A DNA stretch of 64,000 bases from Bacteroidota bacterium (GCA_023441805.1 JAEZNO010000001.1:186001-250000), one strand, 5' to 3'; shown: positions 26,611-36,533, counted from the stretch's first letter. Notes: a model not told the origin generated them from the letters alone. Made by a program: numbers and translations.

Positions 26611-27633
26611 ATGATACTAATAACAGGTGCCACAGGTTTGGTTGGCTCATATCTTTTACATTCACTTTTACTTAAAGGCGAAAAAATCAGAGCTTTTTTA
26701 TATAACCGGAAAAGCCTTGAGAGAACGCGTAATATCTTTAACTGCCTGGGAAGCAATACTGATGAGCTCATTAATCGCGTTGAATGGGTTGAGGGTGATG
26801 TGCTGGATGTGCTTGCAGTAAATGATGCTATGAAAGGAATTGATACTGTGCATCATTGTGCTGCAATTGTATCATTCAATCCGCTCGATAAGGAATTGAT
26901 GATGAATGTGAATGTTAATGGTACCGCAAACATTGTGAATGCAGCACTTTATGAAGGTGTTAAGAAACTATGTCATGTGAGCTCTATTGCTGCTCTTGGA
27001 CGAACAGATGACTCAAATATGATAGACGAAAATTCGGAATGGAGGAATTCAGTTTATAATTCAAGATACGCTCGAACAAAGTATATGGCCGAGCGTGAAG
27101 TATGGAGAGCAAACGCTGAAGGGTTACCGGTTATTATAGTAAATCCTTCCATTATTCTTGGTTATGGACACCCTGAAAAAGGAAGCACAAGGATGTTCAG
27201 GACAATATACAAAATGTCGAAATTCTATGGGAGAGGTACAAATGGCTTTGTGGATGTAAGAGATGTAACTGAGGCTATGATTATGCTCATGGAAAGTGAG
27301 ATTGTCAATGAGCGATTCGTGGTTTCGGCAGGCAATTTCACATATCGTGAGATATTTGGAATGATTGCCGATGCTTTTAATAAGCCAAGGCCTAATATGG
27401 TTCTTCCAGATGTTGCCCTGGATCTTGTATGGAGGTTCGAGGCAATACGATCACAACTTACGAAGGATAAACCTTTAATTACAAAAGAGACTGCCCGTAC
27501 TTCAAAAAACAGATATCTCTACTCAGGTGAGAAACTAACCAGAACATTAAACTTCAAATACCGACCAATTGAAGATACAATTTCGACAGTATGTAAATTG
27601 ATGAAACCGGAATTACAGGGCAGTACTATATAG
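26611..27633 (+). CDS. NAD-dependent epimerase/dehydratase (extended SDR)
   Basis: 340 residues. Rossmann loop ITGATGLVGSYL at the N-terminus, acidic turn GDVLDV, active-site serine in HVSSIAALG, and the Y-x3-K pair in YARTKYMAE. The extended length and C-terminal cap suggest a sugar- or steroid-type substrate; specificity is not evident. The neighbouring genes do not form a pathway with it. Its stop codon lies five bases from that of the convergent mltF-like gene. The promoter sits so close to the ATG that a leaderless messenger is plausible. Confidence 0.88.
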   Translation: MILITGATGLVGSYLLHSLLLKGEKIRAFLYNRKSLERTRNIFNCLGSNTDELINRVEWVEGDVLDVLAVNDAMKGIDTVHHCAAIVSFNPLDKELMMNVNVNGTANIVNAALYEGVKKLCHVSSIAALGRTDDSNMIDENSEWRNSVYNSRYARTKYMAEREVWRANAEGLPVIIVNPSIILGYGHPEKGSTRMFRTIYKMSKFYGRGTNGFVDVRDVTEAMIMLMESEIVNERFVVSAGNFTYREIFGMIADAFNKPRPNMVLPDVALDLVWRFEAIRSQLTKDKPLITKETARTSKNRYLYSGEKLTRTLNFKYRPIEDTISTVCKLMKPELQGSTI

Positions 27634-27638
27634 TGAAA

Positions 27639-29075
27639 TTATTTCATGGCGAGCGTCTTGTACTGCTCATACCTATCCATAACATCCAACACAAACCGTT
27701 TTGTCTCTCTACCGCTCACTCTTCCATATTTTACTACAGAATCATTATAGTATTCTGGCATTGATTTAGCTAGTAGGTAGTATTCAACATTTTCATGCCA
27801 ACGCGCCGGATCCTTACCATATTTCTCAGCAAGATTACGTGCATCCAGTATATGTGCCAGACCAATATTATAAGCTGCAAGCACAAATTTTTTCCTCTCA
27901 TTTTTATCAGGAACTAAGTTGGTAAGTCGTTTGTCGAGATAGTCCAGTAGGCGGATTCCTGCAGCAATTTGCTCAGTTGCAGTTGAACCTTCATGTGCTC
28001 CGAATTTTTGTGCAGTCGATGGCATAAGTTGCATAAGTCCAAATGCACCACGGCGCGAAGTAGCATCAGTTTTAAACTTTGACTCATGATAAATCAGTGC
28101 AGCCACCAATCGCCAATCCCATCCAATTGAGGTACTAAGCTGTTTGATGACTGGATCATAATCTGAGATTGAGCGTTTAGGCACAGAATTGCCCAAAGCT
28201 ATATTCACCCATCTCGGACTCCTGTAATACCGATTCTTAAGCATTGTATATTGTTCAGTCTCTTTGAACTCTGAAATCCAATTATCTGCAACTTCAAGAA
28301 GATTAACAGCTCCTTTTCGCACTATCCATGATATTCCAATATCAGGACTAACACGGGTATGTATGTCAATATTGGAATAGCACAGGCTTGCAGCCCTTGC
28401 AGTTTTCTCAAATGCAACGGTATAATCAGCTTCACCATCCGAAACCTTTCTAATCATCTCGGTTGTTACAGCATATTCATTAGCAGCGATATATACCTGA
28501 TTTGAAGTTTCATGTTGGATGTCAGTCAGGTAGAACTGTTCCTGCTTATTTCCCGACAAAGCGATTGTTTTTCCTGCAAGTTCTGACAGTTCATTCACTA
28601 CCTGCTTTTTGTACTCATGTGAGTGAAGCTCATACCAGTTGTCAGGTTTCTTCTGTACAAGTACCTGATGATCAATGTAAAGGGGTTCAGTATAAGCTAA
28701 GTCAAACTTGGTGTCTGTTATCCTTGGCAATTCCATCGCAATTATATCTACACGCCGTTGCTGAAGATACTGTAGTGCCTTATATACATCAGGTTCAACG
28801 ACTATCTCAAGTCGTACACCTAATCGTTCAGCAAATCTTTTGAGTAAATCATACTGAAAACCATAGGATTCACCCTCGTATTCAAAATAATTGAAGGAAT
28901 TGTCATCAGTTAAAGCAACCAGAGTTCCACGTACTTTAATATCTTTAAGCAAACCTCCGGTTTGTCCACTCTTGAGAAGTGGCTGTTCTGACTGAACAGA
29001 GCATGATTCCGGAACAAAAAGGATGAACAGGACAATGATACCAGAAGTTACATAATTAATCAGCTTTTGAAACAT
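27639..29075 (-). CDS. mltF: MltF-like lytic transglycosylase
   Basis: 478 residues. An N-terminal signal sequence ends with a weak lipobox-like PESC (C25). A periplasmic solute-binding (SBP_bac_3) domain covers about 45-285, and an SLT lysozyme-like domain about 305-440. The catalytic glutamate is E331 in YHESKFKTDATSRRGAFGLMQ. The two-domain order matches MltF. It cleaves peptidoglycan glycan strands, and the binding domain is thought to sense muropeptides or other ligands. It lies near a second, unrelated-architecture transglycosylase (MltD-like, 33-34.8 kb). Confidence 0.9.
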   Translation of the reverse strand: MFQKLINYVTSGIIVLFILFVPESCSVQSEQPLLKSGQTGGLLKDIKVRGTLVALTDDNSFNYFEYEGESYGFQYDLLKRFAERLGVRLEIVVEPDVYKALQYLQQRRVDIIAMELPRITDTKFDLAYTEPLYIDHQVLVQKKPDNWYELHSHEYKKQVVNELSELAGKTIALSGNKQEQFYLTDIQHETSNQVYIAANEYAVTTEMIRKVSDGEADYTVAFEKTARAASLCYSNIDIHTRVSPDIGISWIVRKGAVNLLEVADNWISEFKETEQYTMLKNRYYRSPRWVNIALGNSVPKRSISDYDPVIKQLSTSIGWDWRLVAALIYHESKFKTDATSRRGAFGLMQLMPSTAQKFGAHEGSTATEQIAAGIRLLDYLDKRLTNLVPDKNERKKFVLAAYNIGLAHILDARNLAEKYGKDPARWHENVEYYLLAKSMPEYYNDSVVKYGRVSGRETKRFVLDVMDRYEQYKTLAMK

Positions 29076-29419
29076 TATATCTGATTTAGTTAATAACTCA
29101 AGCAGCTATTCAAGTTCATGAATTTCTAATTATGCTGCTTCTTTACTCAACCCTTTTTACAATATTGTTACGTATAATTATCTTACAGGGTTGATTTTCA
29201 AATTGTAACTAAGAGTTAACACAATTTGATTGGTTTTGTTTTTAGTAGATAATACGCTACCCAAAACAGAATGAAGCGGCAAAGATATGTAGAATATGAT
29301 TTAGAGCAATTGTTTATAACATTTTTTAACTACTTCTATACCATGTTCCTTGATAGTAGAGGGGCGGTTTGGACCTTATAAGCGCCTAATATTATGGATT
29401 TATTCAGGAGTATATTTAC
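29076..29419. other. Intergenic region, 344 bases
   Basis: AT-rich spacer between two minus-strand genes. It should carry the mltF promoter and the end of the DUF4837 transcript. A weak GC-rich stem (near 29362-29390) without a clear T-run is the only structure seen. No coding frame of note. Confidence 0.4.
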
Positions 29420-30421
29420 TTATTTTTCAATGAACTCAAATGAAAGCAAAATTGACTGAATTTCTCTCAAGAAGCCTGCCTTATTCTGATTAGGGGCATA
29501 AACATATCCATCCAAAGCTAAAACCATATTGTTTTTTCTGTCTACAAGAGTATAATTGACGAAAGGTCCTCCCATAAAATCTCCTTCAACATCCCAAAGC
29601 CCCCTGGTTTCCACGGCTAATTCCTTTTTTAATTCTAAGGTTCTGGTAACAGGCTTCATGATTGTGTCAGTAGCAACAATCATGTAGGAATTATCAGCCG
29701 GCCCGGGCACGTATAAACGAGTGAATTGATTTCTTACTGATATTATCTTTCTTACTTTGTAAGCATTGGTATCAGTATATGGGTAACTGTAAATAAGTAA
29801 TCCCTGACTCATTGTATTAGTTTCTTTCCTTAGCCAAAGAAAATTGTCCTTGTCGACGGCCACAAAGTAATTGGCAGGAATATCCATATTAATATTGAAT
29901 CGTCTTTTAATGGTTTCGATGGCTTTAAGATTCAAACTCTTAGAGTATAATTTCTGAAGCCGTTCTATTTCAGCATTTTCGTAAAGGTTAAAGATTTCAC
30001 GCTTATGCTCATTGAATGATGATTTAAGCAACTCAATACTAGGAGCTGTGATTTTCACGACACGCTGTGGCTTAGCCCAGACATTGTATGCAAATTCGTA
30101 CTTGGCATCGGTTAATGAACTGTCGATTGCAATAGCAAGTACATTTCGATGTGTTTGAAACAGTCGGTTAAATTCTGCTAGCTTTATCTGAACTACTTTA
30201 TATAATGGTTCAGGCTGTGGTAATCCAATTCTGGATGAACTAAAGTAATTGCTGACTGTATCTTTGAGTGAACTTCTCCATAAGTTATCTTCTGCAACTA
30301 TTATTACCTCATTTGGACTTCCTGTGGAAGAAGGCTTTGTTGGCTTGTCGGATGTGCAGGAATGCACAAGAGAAAAAGCTAAAACTATTACTATTGATAT
30401 AATCTTCAGGAATCTTTTCAT
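29420..30421 (-). CDS. DUF4837 family lipoprotein
   Basis: 333 residues. Signal peptide and lipobox-like LVHSC (C22). It matches DUF4837, a Bacteroidota lipoprotein family, by EVIIVAEDNLW near the start, WAKPQRVVKITAPS, RRFNINMDIPANYFVAVDKDNFLWLRKE and GDFMGGPFVNYTLVDRKNNMVLALDGYVYAPNQNK. The C-terminus LREIQSILLSFEF is also family-like. It sits in the envelope with unknown function. It is adjacent to the TPR protein gene on the same strand (122 bases). Confidence 0.82.
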   Translation of the reverse strand: MKRFLKIISIVIVLAFSLVHSCTSDKPTKPSSTGSPNEVIIVAEDNLWRSSLKDTVSNYFSSSRIGLPQPEPLYKVVQIKLAEFNRLFQTHRNVLAIAIDSSLTDAKYEFAYNVWAKPQRVVKITAPSIELLKSSFNEHKREIFNLYENAEIERLQKLYSKSLNLKAIETIKRRFNINMDIPANYFVAVDKDNFLWLRKETNTMSQGLLIYSYPYTDTNAYKVRKIISVRNQFTRLYVPGPADNSYMIVATDTIMKPVTRTLELKKELAVETRGLWDVEGDFMGGPFVNYTLVDRKNNMVLALDGYVYAPNQNKAGFLREIQSILLSFEFIEK

Positions 30422-30543
30422 TAGGGTGCTCTTAAGATAAAAGTATTTCAGGGTTATGATAAGATCAAATGTATGTAACTTTTATTATTGAATAACATAG
30501 ACAGGCAGATTTTTTCAAAGATGTCGGATATTTTAAACAGCTT

Positions 30544-32628
30544 TCAGGGTAAAATTTCAGTGCTCATGTCAATATTTGCCCCTCCTTCCAAAGCTATACG
30601 TCCACTAATTTCAGCTTCCATCAATCCTCCTAAACCGGCTTTAACACTGCTGGCAAAACCTACGTCTTTAACAGTATTCTGGCCAATTGTTATTTCAGCA
30701 CCAATGGTAGCTTCAGCTGTAAGATTACCATGTGCAAATTCAGCTTTTGCACCAACACCGGCCCATAGAGTAGTTTCCTGTCTTACAAAGTCACGCTTAA
30801 CCGAAGCCAATATCCCTTCACCTCCTGATACCTTTACATGGGTACAAGTGAGTTCGAATGAAAATGAACCTATTTCTGCCTTTAAACCATCTCCTAAAGG
30901 ACACTTCTCAGGTTTTTTGGAAGGTGCAGTTTCATCAGCAATTTCACTATCGGCAGACGCCGGTGGTTCTGGTTCAAAACATTCTAAATCATTGTATTTT
31001 AAGGCATCCTCAGCTAAGCCAAGTGCCCTGGTAGCTAATTCCTTTGATTTGGATAATATTCTTGCCTCTCTTTTTAGATTGTATAACTCATTTAATGATG
31101 GTGCATAAATCTTCTTAATTATCGGGTCAGTAAAAGCATAGTAATCCGAAACTGTATATACAAATTGTGATTGAATGAGAGATAGTGATTTATAATTACT
31201 TGAGAAAAGGACATCCATCTGCTGTTTGGATAATTCACAAGTCATTTTAGTAAGCTGTTTTTGTTCAGCGAAGTAGGGTTCCATTTCTTTACCCACCTGT
31301 TTAAGGCAAGCTTCGTTACCATTGCATTTGGCCATTCGTTCATAAAGTGGTTCTAATTTGTTTTGAATGAGCAAACCTTTTTCTGCATAGTATAGCATAA
31401 GTTTACTGTTTTGCTCAAGTATAGGCTCTAATTTTTCAATTTCAGCAATAGATTGTTTCAATGACTTACCATAGTTGCTGGTCTGTCCCCATAAAAGAAG
31501 CTCTATATCTTCAAGCATCATCATTTCTTTTGAAAAATCACGCTTATAAACCAATGCCCCGTCAGGGTTTTGCATTGCTAGTTCCTGTTGTTTGATTATG
31601 CGCTGGGTTAAGATGTCTATTTCATGTTGGACCTGTGTAAGTCGGTTATCAACTTTAGTAAGGTAATTTTGCAAAACTGATTCCTGAGAACCCATTTTTT
31701 CGGGTTTATCGTATACGGGTATATCTGGTACTGTGAAACTAACAGTCGCTTTATCGTTTGAGACAGGTTTATCAACTGTTTGGTTTTCTGTACTTTGATT
31801 TTCCTGAGCATTTCTGTATGCAGTTATACCTATACTCGAATACCTATCCTTTAATGCCTTGCGGAGATATTCCTTCGCTCTTGTGTTATTTCCTTCAATT
31901 TGAGCTATTAGACCCAGTCCGAGGTAGGGTGATGTCATTTCAGGGGCAGCTTTTAGAGCTGCATTGAATTCTAATTTAGCATTAACCATATCACCGGCAT
32001 TAAAATATATCCATCCTGCATTGGATATGATTAAGCCAATACCGGGTTTAATGTTTTTTGCATAATTAAGTACCTGAAGAGCTTTTACATATTCGCCTTC
32101 ATTTTTGAGTGCTATGGCAAGATTATTAGCTGTAAGAATGTCGTCAGGCTCCCTGATAGCACTCCAGGCACATGAATATACACTTGCCGCACCGGCTCCT
32201 TCCATCATGAATAAAGCACCATAATTTGCTCCATCAGTCGTTTTAGCATTTAATAGCAGACTCTCAATACCTGACAGATCACCTGATTTAGAGCCATACG
32301 ACTGCATGAGTACCCGCGCAAGGTCAATATAACTTCCTCTGTTTAATGCCGGAATGGTTTGAGGTAGTTTTATACCTGAGCTTACCTTAATTCCGGAAGA
32401 GGAACTCTGTTTCTTTTGTGGTTGATTTTGTTGCTCAATTTTACCACCAAACGACTTATCCATATTCTGAAACCATTTTTCCATTGTTTGTTCTTCAGCT
32501 TCAGAAAGATCAGCTCCCTCCTTCATTTTCTTCATAATTGCAGAAACTTCAGGTGGTATTGACGGCATTTGTGAATTAGCAAATAAAATTGTAAAAAGAA
32601 AGCTAATAATCAATAATATAGGCTTCAT
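30544..32628 (-). CDS. Large exported TPR protein
   Basis: 694 residues. Signal peptide (ILFANSQ). A low-complexity Q/K/S stretch (70-90) is followed by tetratricopeptide-like helices at about 175-275 (EGEYVKALQVLNYAKNI, AGDMVNAKLEFNAALKAAP, NNTRAKEYLRKALKD), then long helical segments. The last 100 residues are rich in G, A, E and alternating strands (VGAKAEFAHGNLTAEATIGAEITIG), looking like a beta-sheet or barrel-like end. No name is recognised. The stop follows a strand, so the protein may be anchored by its C-terminus. A role in the envelope is likely from the signal peptide only. Confidence 0.65.
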   Translation of the reverse strand: MKPILLIISFLFTILFANSQMPSIPPEVSAIMKKMKEGADLSEAEEQTMEKWFQNMDKSFGGKIEQQNQPQKKQSSSSGIKVSSGIKLPQTIPALNRGSYIDLARVLMQSYGSKSGDLSGIESLLLNAKTTDGANYGALFMMEGAGAASVYSCAWSAIREPDDILTANNLAIALKNEGEYVKALQVLNYAKNIKPGIGLIISNAGWIYFNAGDMVNAKLEFNAALKAAPEMTSPYLGLGLIAQIEGNNTRAKEYLRKALKDRYSSIGITAYRNAQENQSTENQTVDKPVSNDKATVSFTVPDIPVYDKPEKMGSQESVLQNYLTKVDNRLTQVQHEIDILTQRIIKQQELAMQNPDGALVYKRDFSKEMMMLEDIELLLWGQTSNYGKSLKQSIAEIEKLEPILEQNSKLMLYYAEKGLLIQNKLEPLYERMAKCNGNEACLKQVGKEMEPYFAEQKQLTKMTCELSKQQMDVLFSSNYKSLSLIQSQFVYTVSDYYAFTDPIIKKIYAPSLNELYNLKREARILSKSKELATRALGLAEDALKYNDLECFEPEPPASADSEIADETAPSKKPEKCPLGDGLKAEIGSFSFELTCTHVKVSGGEGILASVKRDFVRQETTLWAGVGAKAEFAHGNLTAEATIGAEITIGQNTVKDVGFASSVKAGLGGLMEAEISGRIALEGGANIDMSTEILP

Positions 32629-32952
32629 ATTGCAAAGAATGATGAATGTGAAAAGTACTAATTTTCAAATTTGCCAACTAAGTATTTATGTACATTAAGC
32701 AGCGTGGAGGAATATTCATCAATGGCATTGTAACAGCTTAACTAAGCCGAATAACTCAAAGTGCTTCAGGTGTCACCTGTGCGGATAATGAAAATTGCAA
32801 TTAGAATGAATGCTTGAATTCTTTTCATGTTAGGTTAGATTAAATAGTTGATCTCCGGGGAAAGCGCACGAAAGAAGGGAACACAGAGCGCTTGTGACGT
32901 AAGAGTTTATAAATAAGTTAAATTACAAAGGCATACATTGCTACAATATGGT
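32629..32952. other. Intergenic region, 324 bases
   Basis: Spacer between two minus-strand genes. It contains a perfect CAGGTG-T-CACCTG dyad (32767-32779) and a 20-codon minus-strand frame (32828-32766) that looks like a signal peptide without a body, possibly a remnant. No terminator of quality was found. Confidence 0.4.
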
Positions 32953-34761
32953 TTATATAGCAACAGCAACTTTAATCTTTTGTCCTGGAACGATTGATCT
33001 TTCATTCCGGATGTTGTTCAGTTTCTTTATATCCTCAACAGAGCAGCCTTCATGTTTTTTAGCAATAGTCCATAATGTATCACCGCGCTGTACTGTGTAA
33101 TAAATGAATTGGTTGGTCTTTGTTTTGCCTGCGTTTTTGTTTTCAGCAAGTACTTCTTTTGAAGAATCAGATGTTTCCTTTTTACCAACAATTAAGACAT
33201 CACCAGGGTGAATTGTCGTACCTGAGAGATTATTCCACTGTTTAAGTTCATCAAGTGTAATATTGTTTGCAAGAGCTATCTTATTGAGAGTTTCACCCTT
33301 CTGTACTGTATGGTGTAGATTCTCAACGCGGGATGCTTTGTTTGAAGCAGTGGTTTCTTGCGGCAAAGCGTCAGCATATAATGTTTCAAGAGTATCTTTC
33401 TTAACGGTTGTTGTATCCGGTTTCTTGGCTATTTGTTGCTTATTGTTGTCGGTTTTAGCTGCAAATTGCTGTTCAAGTACCCTTTCCGGTCTGACAATTA
33501 ATCTCTGACCAACTGCAAGAGTAGTGGAGTGAAGCTTATTCCATCGTTTAAGATCAGAAACTGTACAATGATATTTCTTTGCGATCAGTCCAAGATTCTC
33601 TCCTTTCTTAACCCTGTGGTATTCAGCTGATGTCACTGTTTTCATCATAGAGAGCAATTGCTCTTGTTCTATTTTTTTCTGTGCACCCAGTGCATAAAGT
33701 TGTGCTTCATTGTTGACAAATGACGGTATATATTTCTTAGGAAGCCTCAGGGTGTAGGGCTTGCCATTAACCGCAGGTATGACACCCGCCTTAAAAGAAG
33801 GGTTCAGGAATTGAAGATCTTCAATTGGGACATTAATATGAGAAGCAATTTGGTTGAATGTCAGCAATTCCTTTACAGTCACTGTATCTATCTCATAATG
33901 TTGAATAATAGGCTCTACAGCTCTAAGATTATGTTCAGCTGCGTAATTCATAACATAAGTCACACCGATAAAGGCAGGAACATAACCGCGGGTTTCAAGT
34001 GGAAGGAATGGTCGAATCTGCCAGAAGTCCATTTTACCGCCTGATCTCCTGATAGCCTTATTTACATTTCCTGCTCCTGAGTTATATGCTGCTAACACAA
34101 GAAGCCAGTCCTTGTACATCTTATACAGATCACTCATATGTGCACAGGCTGCAATAGTTGACTTTATTGGATCACGACGGTCATCAACAAAAGAAGAAAC
34201 ATTCAAATCATACATCTTTCCTGTACCATACATGAACTGCCACAATCCTGTAGCCCCAACTCTTGATCTTGCTTCAGGATTAAGAGCTGATTCGACTATT
34301 GCCAAATATTTAAGTTCAAGGGGCATGTTGAATTTGTCAAGTTGCTCTTCGAACATTGGAAAATATATTTTTGCTAATCCCATTACCCTCTCGGTAAGCC
34401 CTCTTTTCTTTACGGCATATAAATCAATATAGTCTCTAACATACTGATTGTATGTAAGATTAATAGGTGTGGCTGCATCCAGTTTCCTCAACCTTTCATA
34501 ATAGACTGAATCAGAATATACAGGTACGAAACCATGTGAAAATCCAAAAACACTTTCAAGTTCCCATTCGGATGCAGTCTCATATCCTTCGAAATATTTT
34601 AAATTGGCTAGACTGTCAAGTGCTGCTGCGATAAAGTCATCTTTAATAAAATCAAAAGCTTTAGAGGTAGTATCAACTTTTTGTTGTGATTGGCTAAATA
34701 ACTCATAATGAGTAAACAGTATAAGGAAACCTATCAGGGGCAAAAAGGACTTTTTCTTCAT
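32953..34761 (-). CDS. mltD: MltD-like lytic transglycosylase with three LysM domains
   Basis: 602 residues. A signal peptide is followed by an SLT domain (about 140-290) with the catalytic glutamate E157 in LAIVESALNPEARSRVGATGLWQ. Three LysM repeats follow (about 383-425, 485-530 and 553-600), each with a G(E/D)(N/T)L core and an (V/I)GQ or PG(D/Q) end. They would bind peptidoglycan. The linker between the first two LysM repeats is rich in T, K and D. It is a periplasmic or outer-membrane associated muramidase-type enzyme. The domain order matches MltD. Confidence 0.92.
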   Translation of the reverse strand: MKKKSFLPLIGFLILFTHYELFSQSQQKVDTTSKAFDFIKDDFIAAALDSLANLKYFEGYETASEWELESVFGFSHGFVPVYSDSVYYERLRKLDAATPINLTYNQYVRDYIDLYAVKKRGLTERVMGLAKIYFPMFEEQLDKFNMPLELKYLAIVESALNPEARSRVGATGLWQFMYGTGKMYDLNVSSFVDDRRDPIKSTIAACAHMSDLYKMYKDWLLVLAAYNSGAGNVNKAIRRSGGKMDFWQIRPFLPLETRGYVPAFIGVTYVMNYAAEHNLRAVEPIIQHYEIDTVTVKELLTFNQIASHINVPIEDLQFLNPSFKAGVIPAVNGKPYTLRLPKKYIPSFVNNEAQLYALGAQKKIEQEQLLSMMKTVTSAEYHRVKKGENLGLIAKKYHCTVSDLKRWNKLHSTTLAVGQRLIVRPERVLEQQFAAKTDNNKQQIAKKPDTTTVKKDTLETLYADALPQETTASNKASRVENLHHTVQKGETLNKIALANNITLDELKQWNNLSGTTIHPGDVLIVGKKETSDSSKEVLAENKNAGKTKTNQFIYYTVQRGDTLWTIAKKHEGCSVEDIKKLNNIRNERSIVPGQKIKVAVAI

Positions 34762-34990
34762 GACTTACATGTCGTTGGTTGCTAACTAGTTGCAATCTTC
34801 GTTATTTGCAAATATAAATTTATTTGTTTGGAATGGTAACTTTTTTTAACTTTTTTTGGTACTTCTTTTTGCATTAGCTTGAATATGAACTGAATAGTAA
34901 ACAGAGGTCAGCAATCAATCACATATGGATTTAAGAGCTGACCCCTGTAATAACACATCAAATTATTAAATCATCTGTAGTCTATAATTG

Positions 34991-35671
34991 TCACTTTAGT
35001 TCGAATTTAATTGGTAGTAAAACTATCTTTCGAACCAGTTGACCTTTATTCCATGCAGGTTTCCACTTGGGCATCAATTGAATTACCCTGATTGCCTCTT
35101 CAGAGCATCCCCCTTCAACTCCTCGTTGGATTCTGTAATTGGTAATTGAGCCATCTTTTTCAACGATAAACGTCACATAGACAATCCCTGTAATTCCGGT
35201 TTCCTTTGCAACTTGGGGATACACTAGATTTTCTCCAAGGAATTTGTGCATTGCTGTTAATCCACCTGGAAACTCAGGCTCAACATCTGCAACTATTACC
35301 GGTTCTTCCTCAAGAGGAGGTTCTTCAATCGGCTTGGCTAACGGAATATCATATTTGGGTGTCGGCTGATCAGGACTGTCGCTCATGTCGATTGGCCCAA
35401 TATCTTCAACTTCAAACGTATTATCTACTATGGTTAGATCAGTGGGAGCTTTTATTACCATTGGAGGAGTAGGCTTCGACTGCGAGGTAATGGGTGCATT
35501 TTCCTGGTCATCAATCGTTACGCCGGTTGTAGTAATTTCAATTTCAGCAATGTCATAAGTCTTCCATCCAAAGACTACCAGCAGGAGAGCCAGTGTAAGT
35601 ATAAATCCTAATTCTGTGAAAAAAGCTTTCTTGGTTTCAAGATCTGCCTTAGGTGATTTTTTGGGTTCCAT
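34991..35671 (-). CDS. TonB-type energy transducer (copy 1)
   Basis: 226 residues. An N-terminal cytoplasmic tail (MEPKKSPKADLETKKAFF) precedes one membrane helix (ELGFILTLALLLVVFGW). A P/E/D-rich periplasmic linker and a TonB C-terminal domain follow (YPQVAKETGITGIVYVTFIVEKDGSI, SEEAIRVIQLMPKWKPAWNKGQLV). It couples the proton motive force to outer membrane receptors. It is closely similar in layout and sequence to the next gene at 35850, so the two are tandem paralogues. ExbB and ExbD are not in this window. A strong terminator for the upstream copy separates them. Confidence 0.9.
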   Translation of the reverse strand: MEPKKSPKADLETKKAFFTELGFILTLALLLVVFGWKTYDIAEIEITTTGVTIDDQENAPITSQSKPTPPMVIKAPTDLTIVDNTFEVEDIGPIDMSDSPDQPTPKYDIPLAKPIEEPPLEEEPVIVADVEPEFPGGLTAMHKFLGENLVYPQVAKETGITGIVYVTFIVEKDGSITNYRIQRGVEGGCSEEAIRVIQLMPKWKPAWNKGQLVRKIVLLPIKFELK

Positions 35672-35799
35672 ATGGTTGAATGTTAAGTGTGGACAAATGC
35701 TGTTTTACCTCACTACGAACCGCCAAATCTGTCTCTCATTTCTTAATACTTTAACGGCAAATTCAAACAAATATTGTATTACATATATCTAAATAAAAA

Positions 35800-35829
35800 A
35801 AAGAGGTTGCCCTTATGAGCAACCTCTTT
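35800..35829 (-). terminator. Rho-independent terminator of the upstream tonB copy
   Basis: AAAGAGGTTGC (35800-35810) pairs with GCAACCTCTTT (35819-35829) around an 8-base loop. On the minus strand a run of eight T's follows. It lies 21 bases beyond the stop codon of the gene at 35850-36533 and so separates the two copies. Confidence 0.85.
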
Positions 35830-35849
35830 AAAATTAGATAAGTATTTTA

Positions 35850-36533
35850 TTAACCTGCCAGAGTGAATTTGATAGGCATGTTAAACTGTACACGTACAGG
35901 TTTACCTCTTTGCTTACCAGGATTCCATTTTGGCATGGCCTTAATAACGCGGATAGCCTCTTCGTCACAACCGCCACCAATACCTCTTAAAACTCTTACA
36001 TCTGTAACTCTCCCGTCGCGTTCAACAACGAAGGTGACATAAACAGTACCCTGGATACCACTTTCGCGGGCCATTTGAGGATATACAATATTCTGCTGTA
36101 AGAATTGTATACGTGCGACCTCACCACCAGGATAGGAAGGTGATTCTTCAACTACTGTAAAGATTTCAGCTTCAGCAACTTCTTCTTCTTCAGTTACAGC
36201 AGGTGGAGTATATGCTTCAATAACAGTTAATTCGTTTGCTTCTGCATCGATAACAAGATCATCATCTACTTCCACATCGTCAGTAACAATATGAATAAGA
36301 GTTGTTTGAGCCGGAGGAGCCGGAGGTGGAGGAGGCTTATTCTGCTGTGTAATCTCAACCATCTCTTCTTCGATGGTTTCAACTTGCCGACCTGCTATCT
36401 CTATCTGTTTGGTGTCGTAGGTTTTCCATTCAAACGCTACGAGCATGGCAGCGAGGGCAACAATAAGACCGATCTGCACGAAGAAAGTCCTTTTGTTTTC
36501 AAGGTCGGCTTTCGGTGATTTTTTTGCATCCAT
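35850..36533 (-). CDS. TonB-type energy transducer (copy 2)
   Basis: 227 residues. The N-terminal tail MDAKKSPKADLENKRTFF and membrane helix are near-identical in pattern to copy 1. The linker has a proline run (PPPPPAPP) and acidic residues. The C-terminal domain is YPQMARESGIQGTVYVTFVVERDGRV with CDEEAIRVIKAMPKW. The conserved GGCxEEAIRVI motif is shared by both copies. A -7 box lies 78 bases upstream. The gene ends at its own terminator, so the two paralogues are separate transcription units despite adjacency. Confidence 0.92.
   Translation of the reverse strand: MDAKKSPKADLENKRTFFVQIGLIVALAAMLVAFEWKTYDTKQIEIAGRQVETIEEEMVEITQQNKPPPPPAPPAQTTLIHIVTDDVEVDDDLVIDAEANELTVIEAYTPPAVTEEEEVAEAEIFTVVEESPSYPGGEVARIQFLQQNIVYPQMARESGIQGTVYVTFVVERDGRVTDVRVLRGIGGGCDEEAIRVIKAMPKWNPGKQRGKPVRVQFNMPIKFTLAG

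Noticed and set aside
32766..32828. 20-codon minus-strand frame resembling a signal peptide
   Set aside because: No mature part follows; could be a remnant but cannot be supported.
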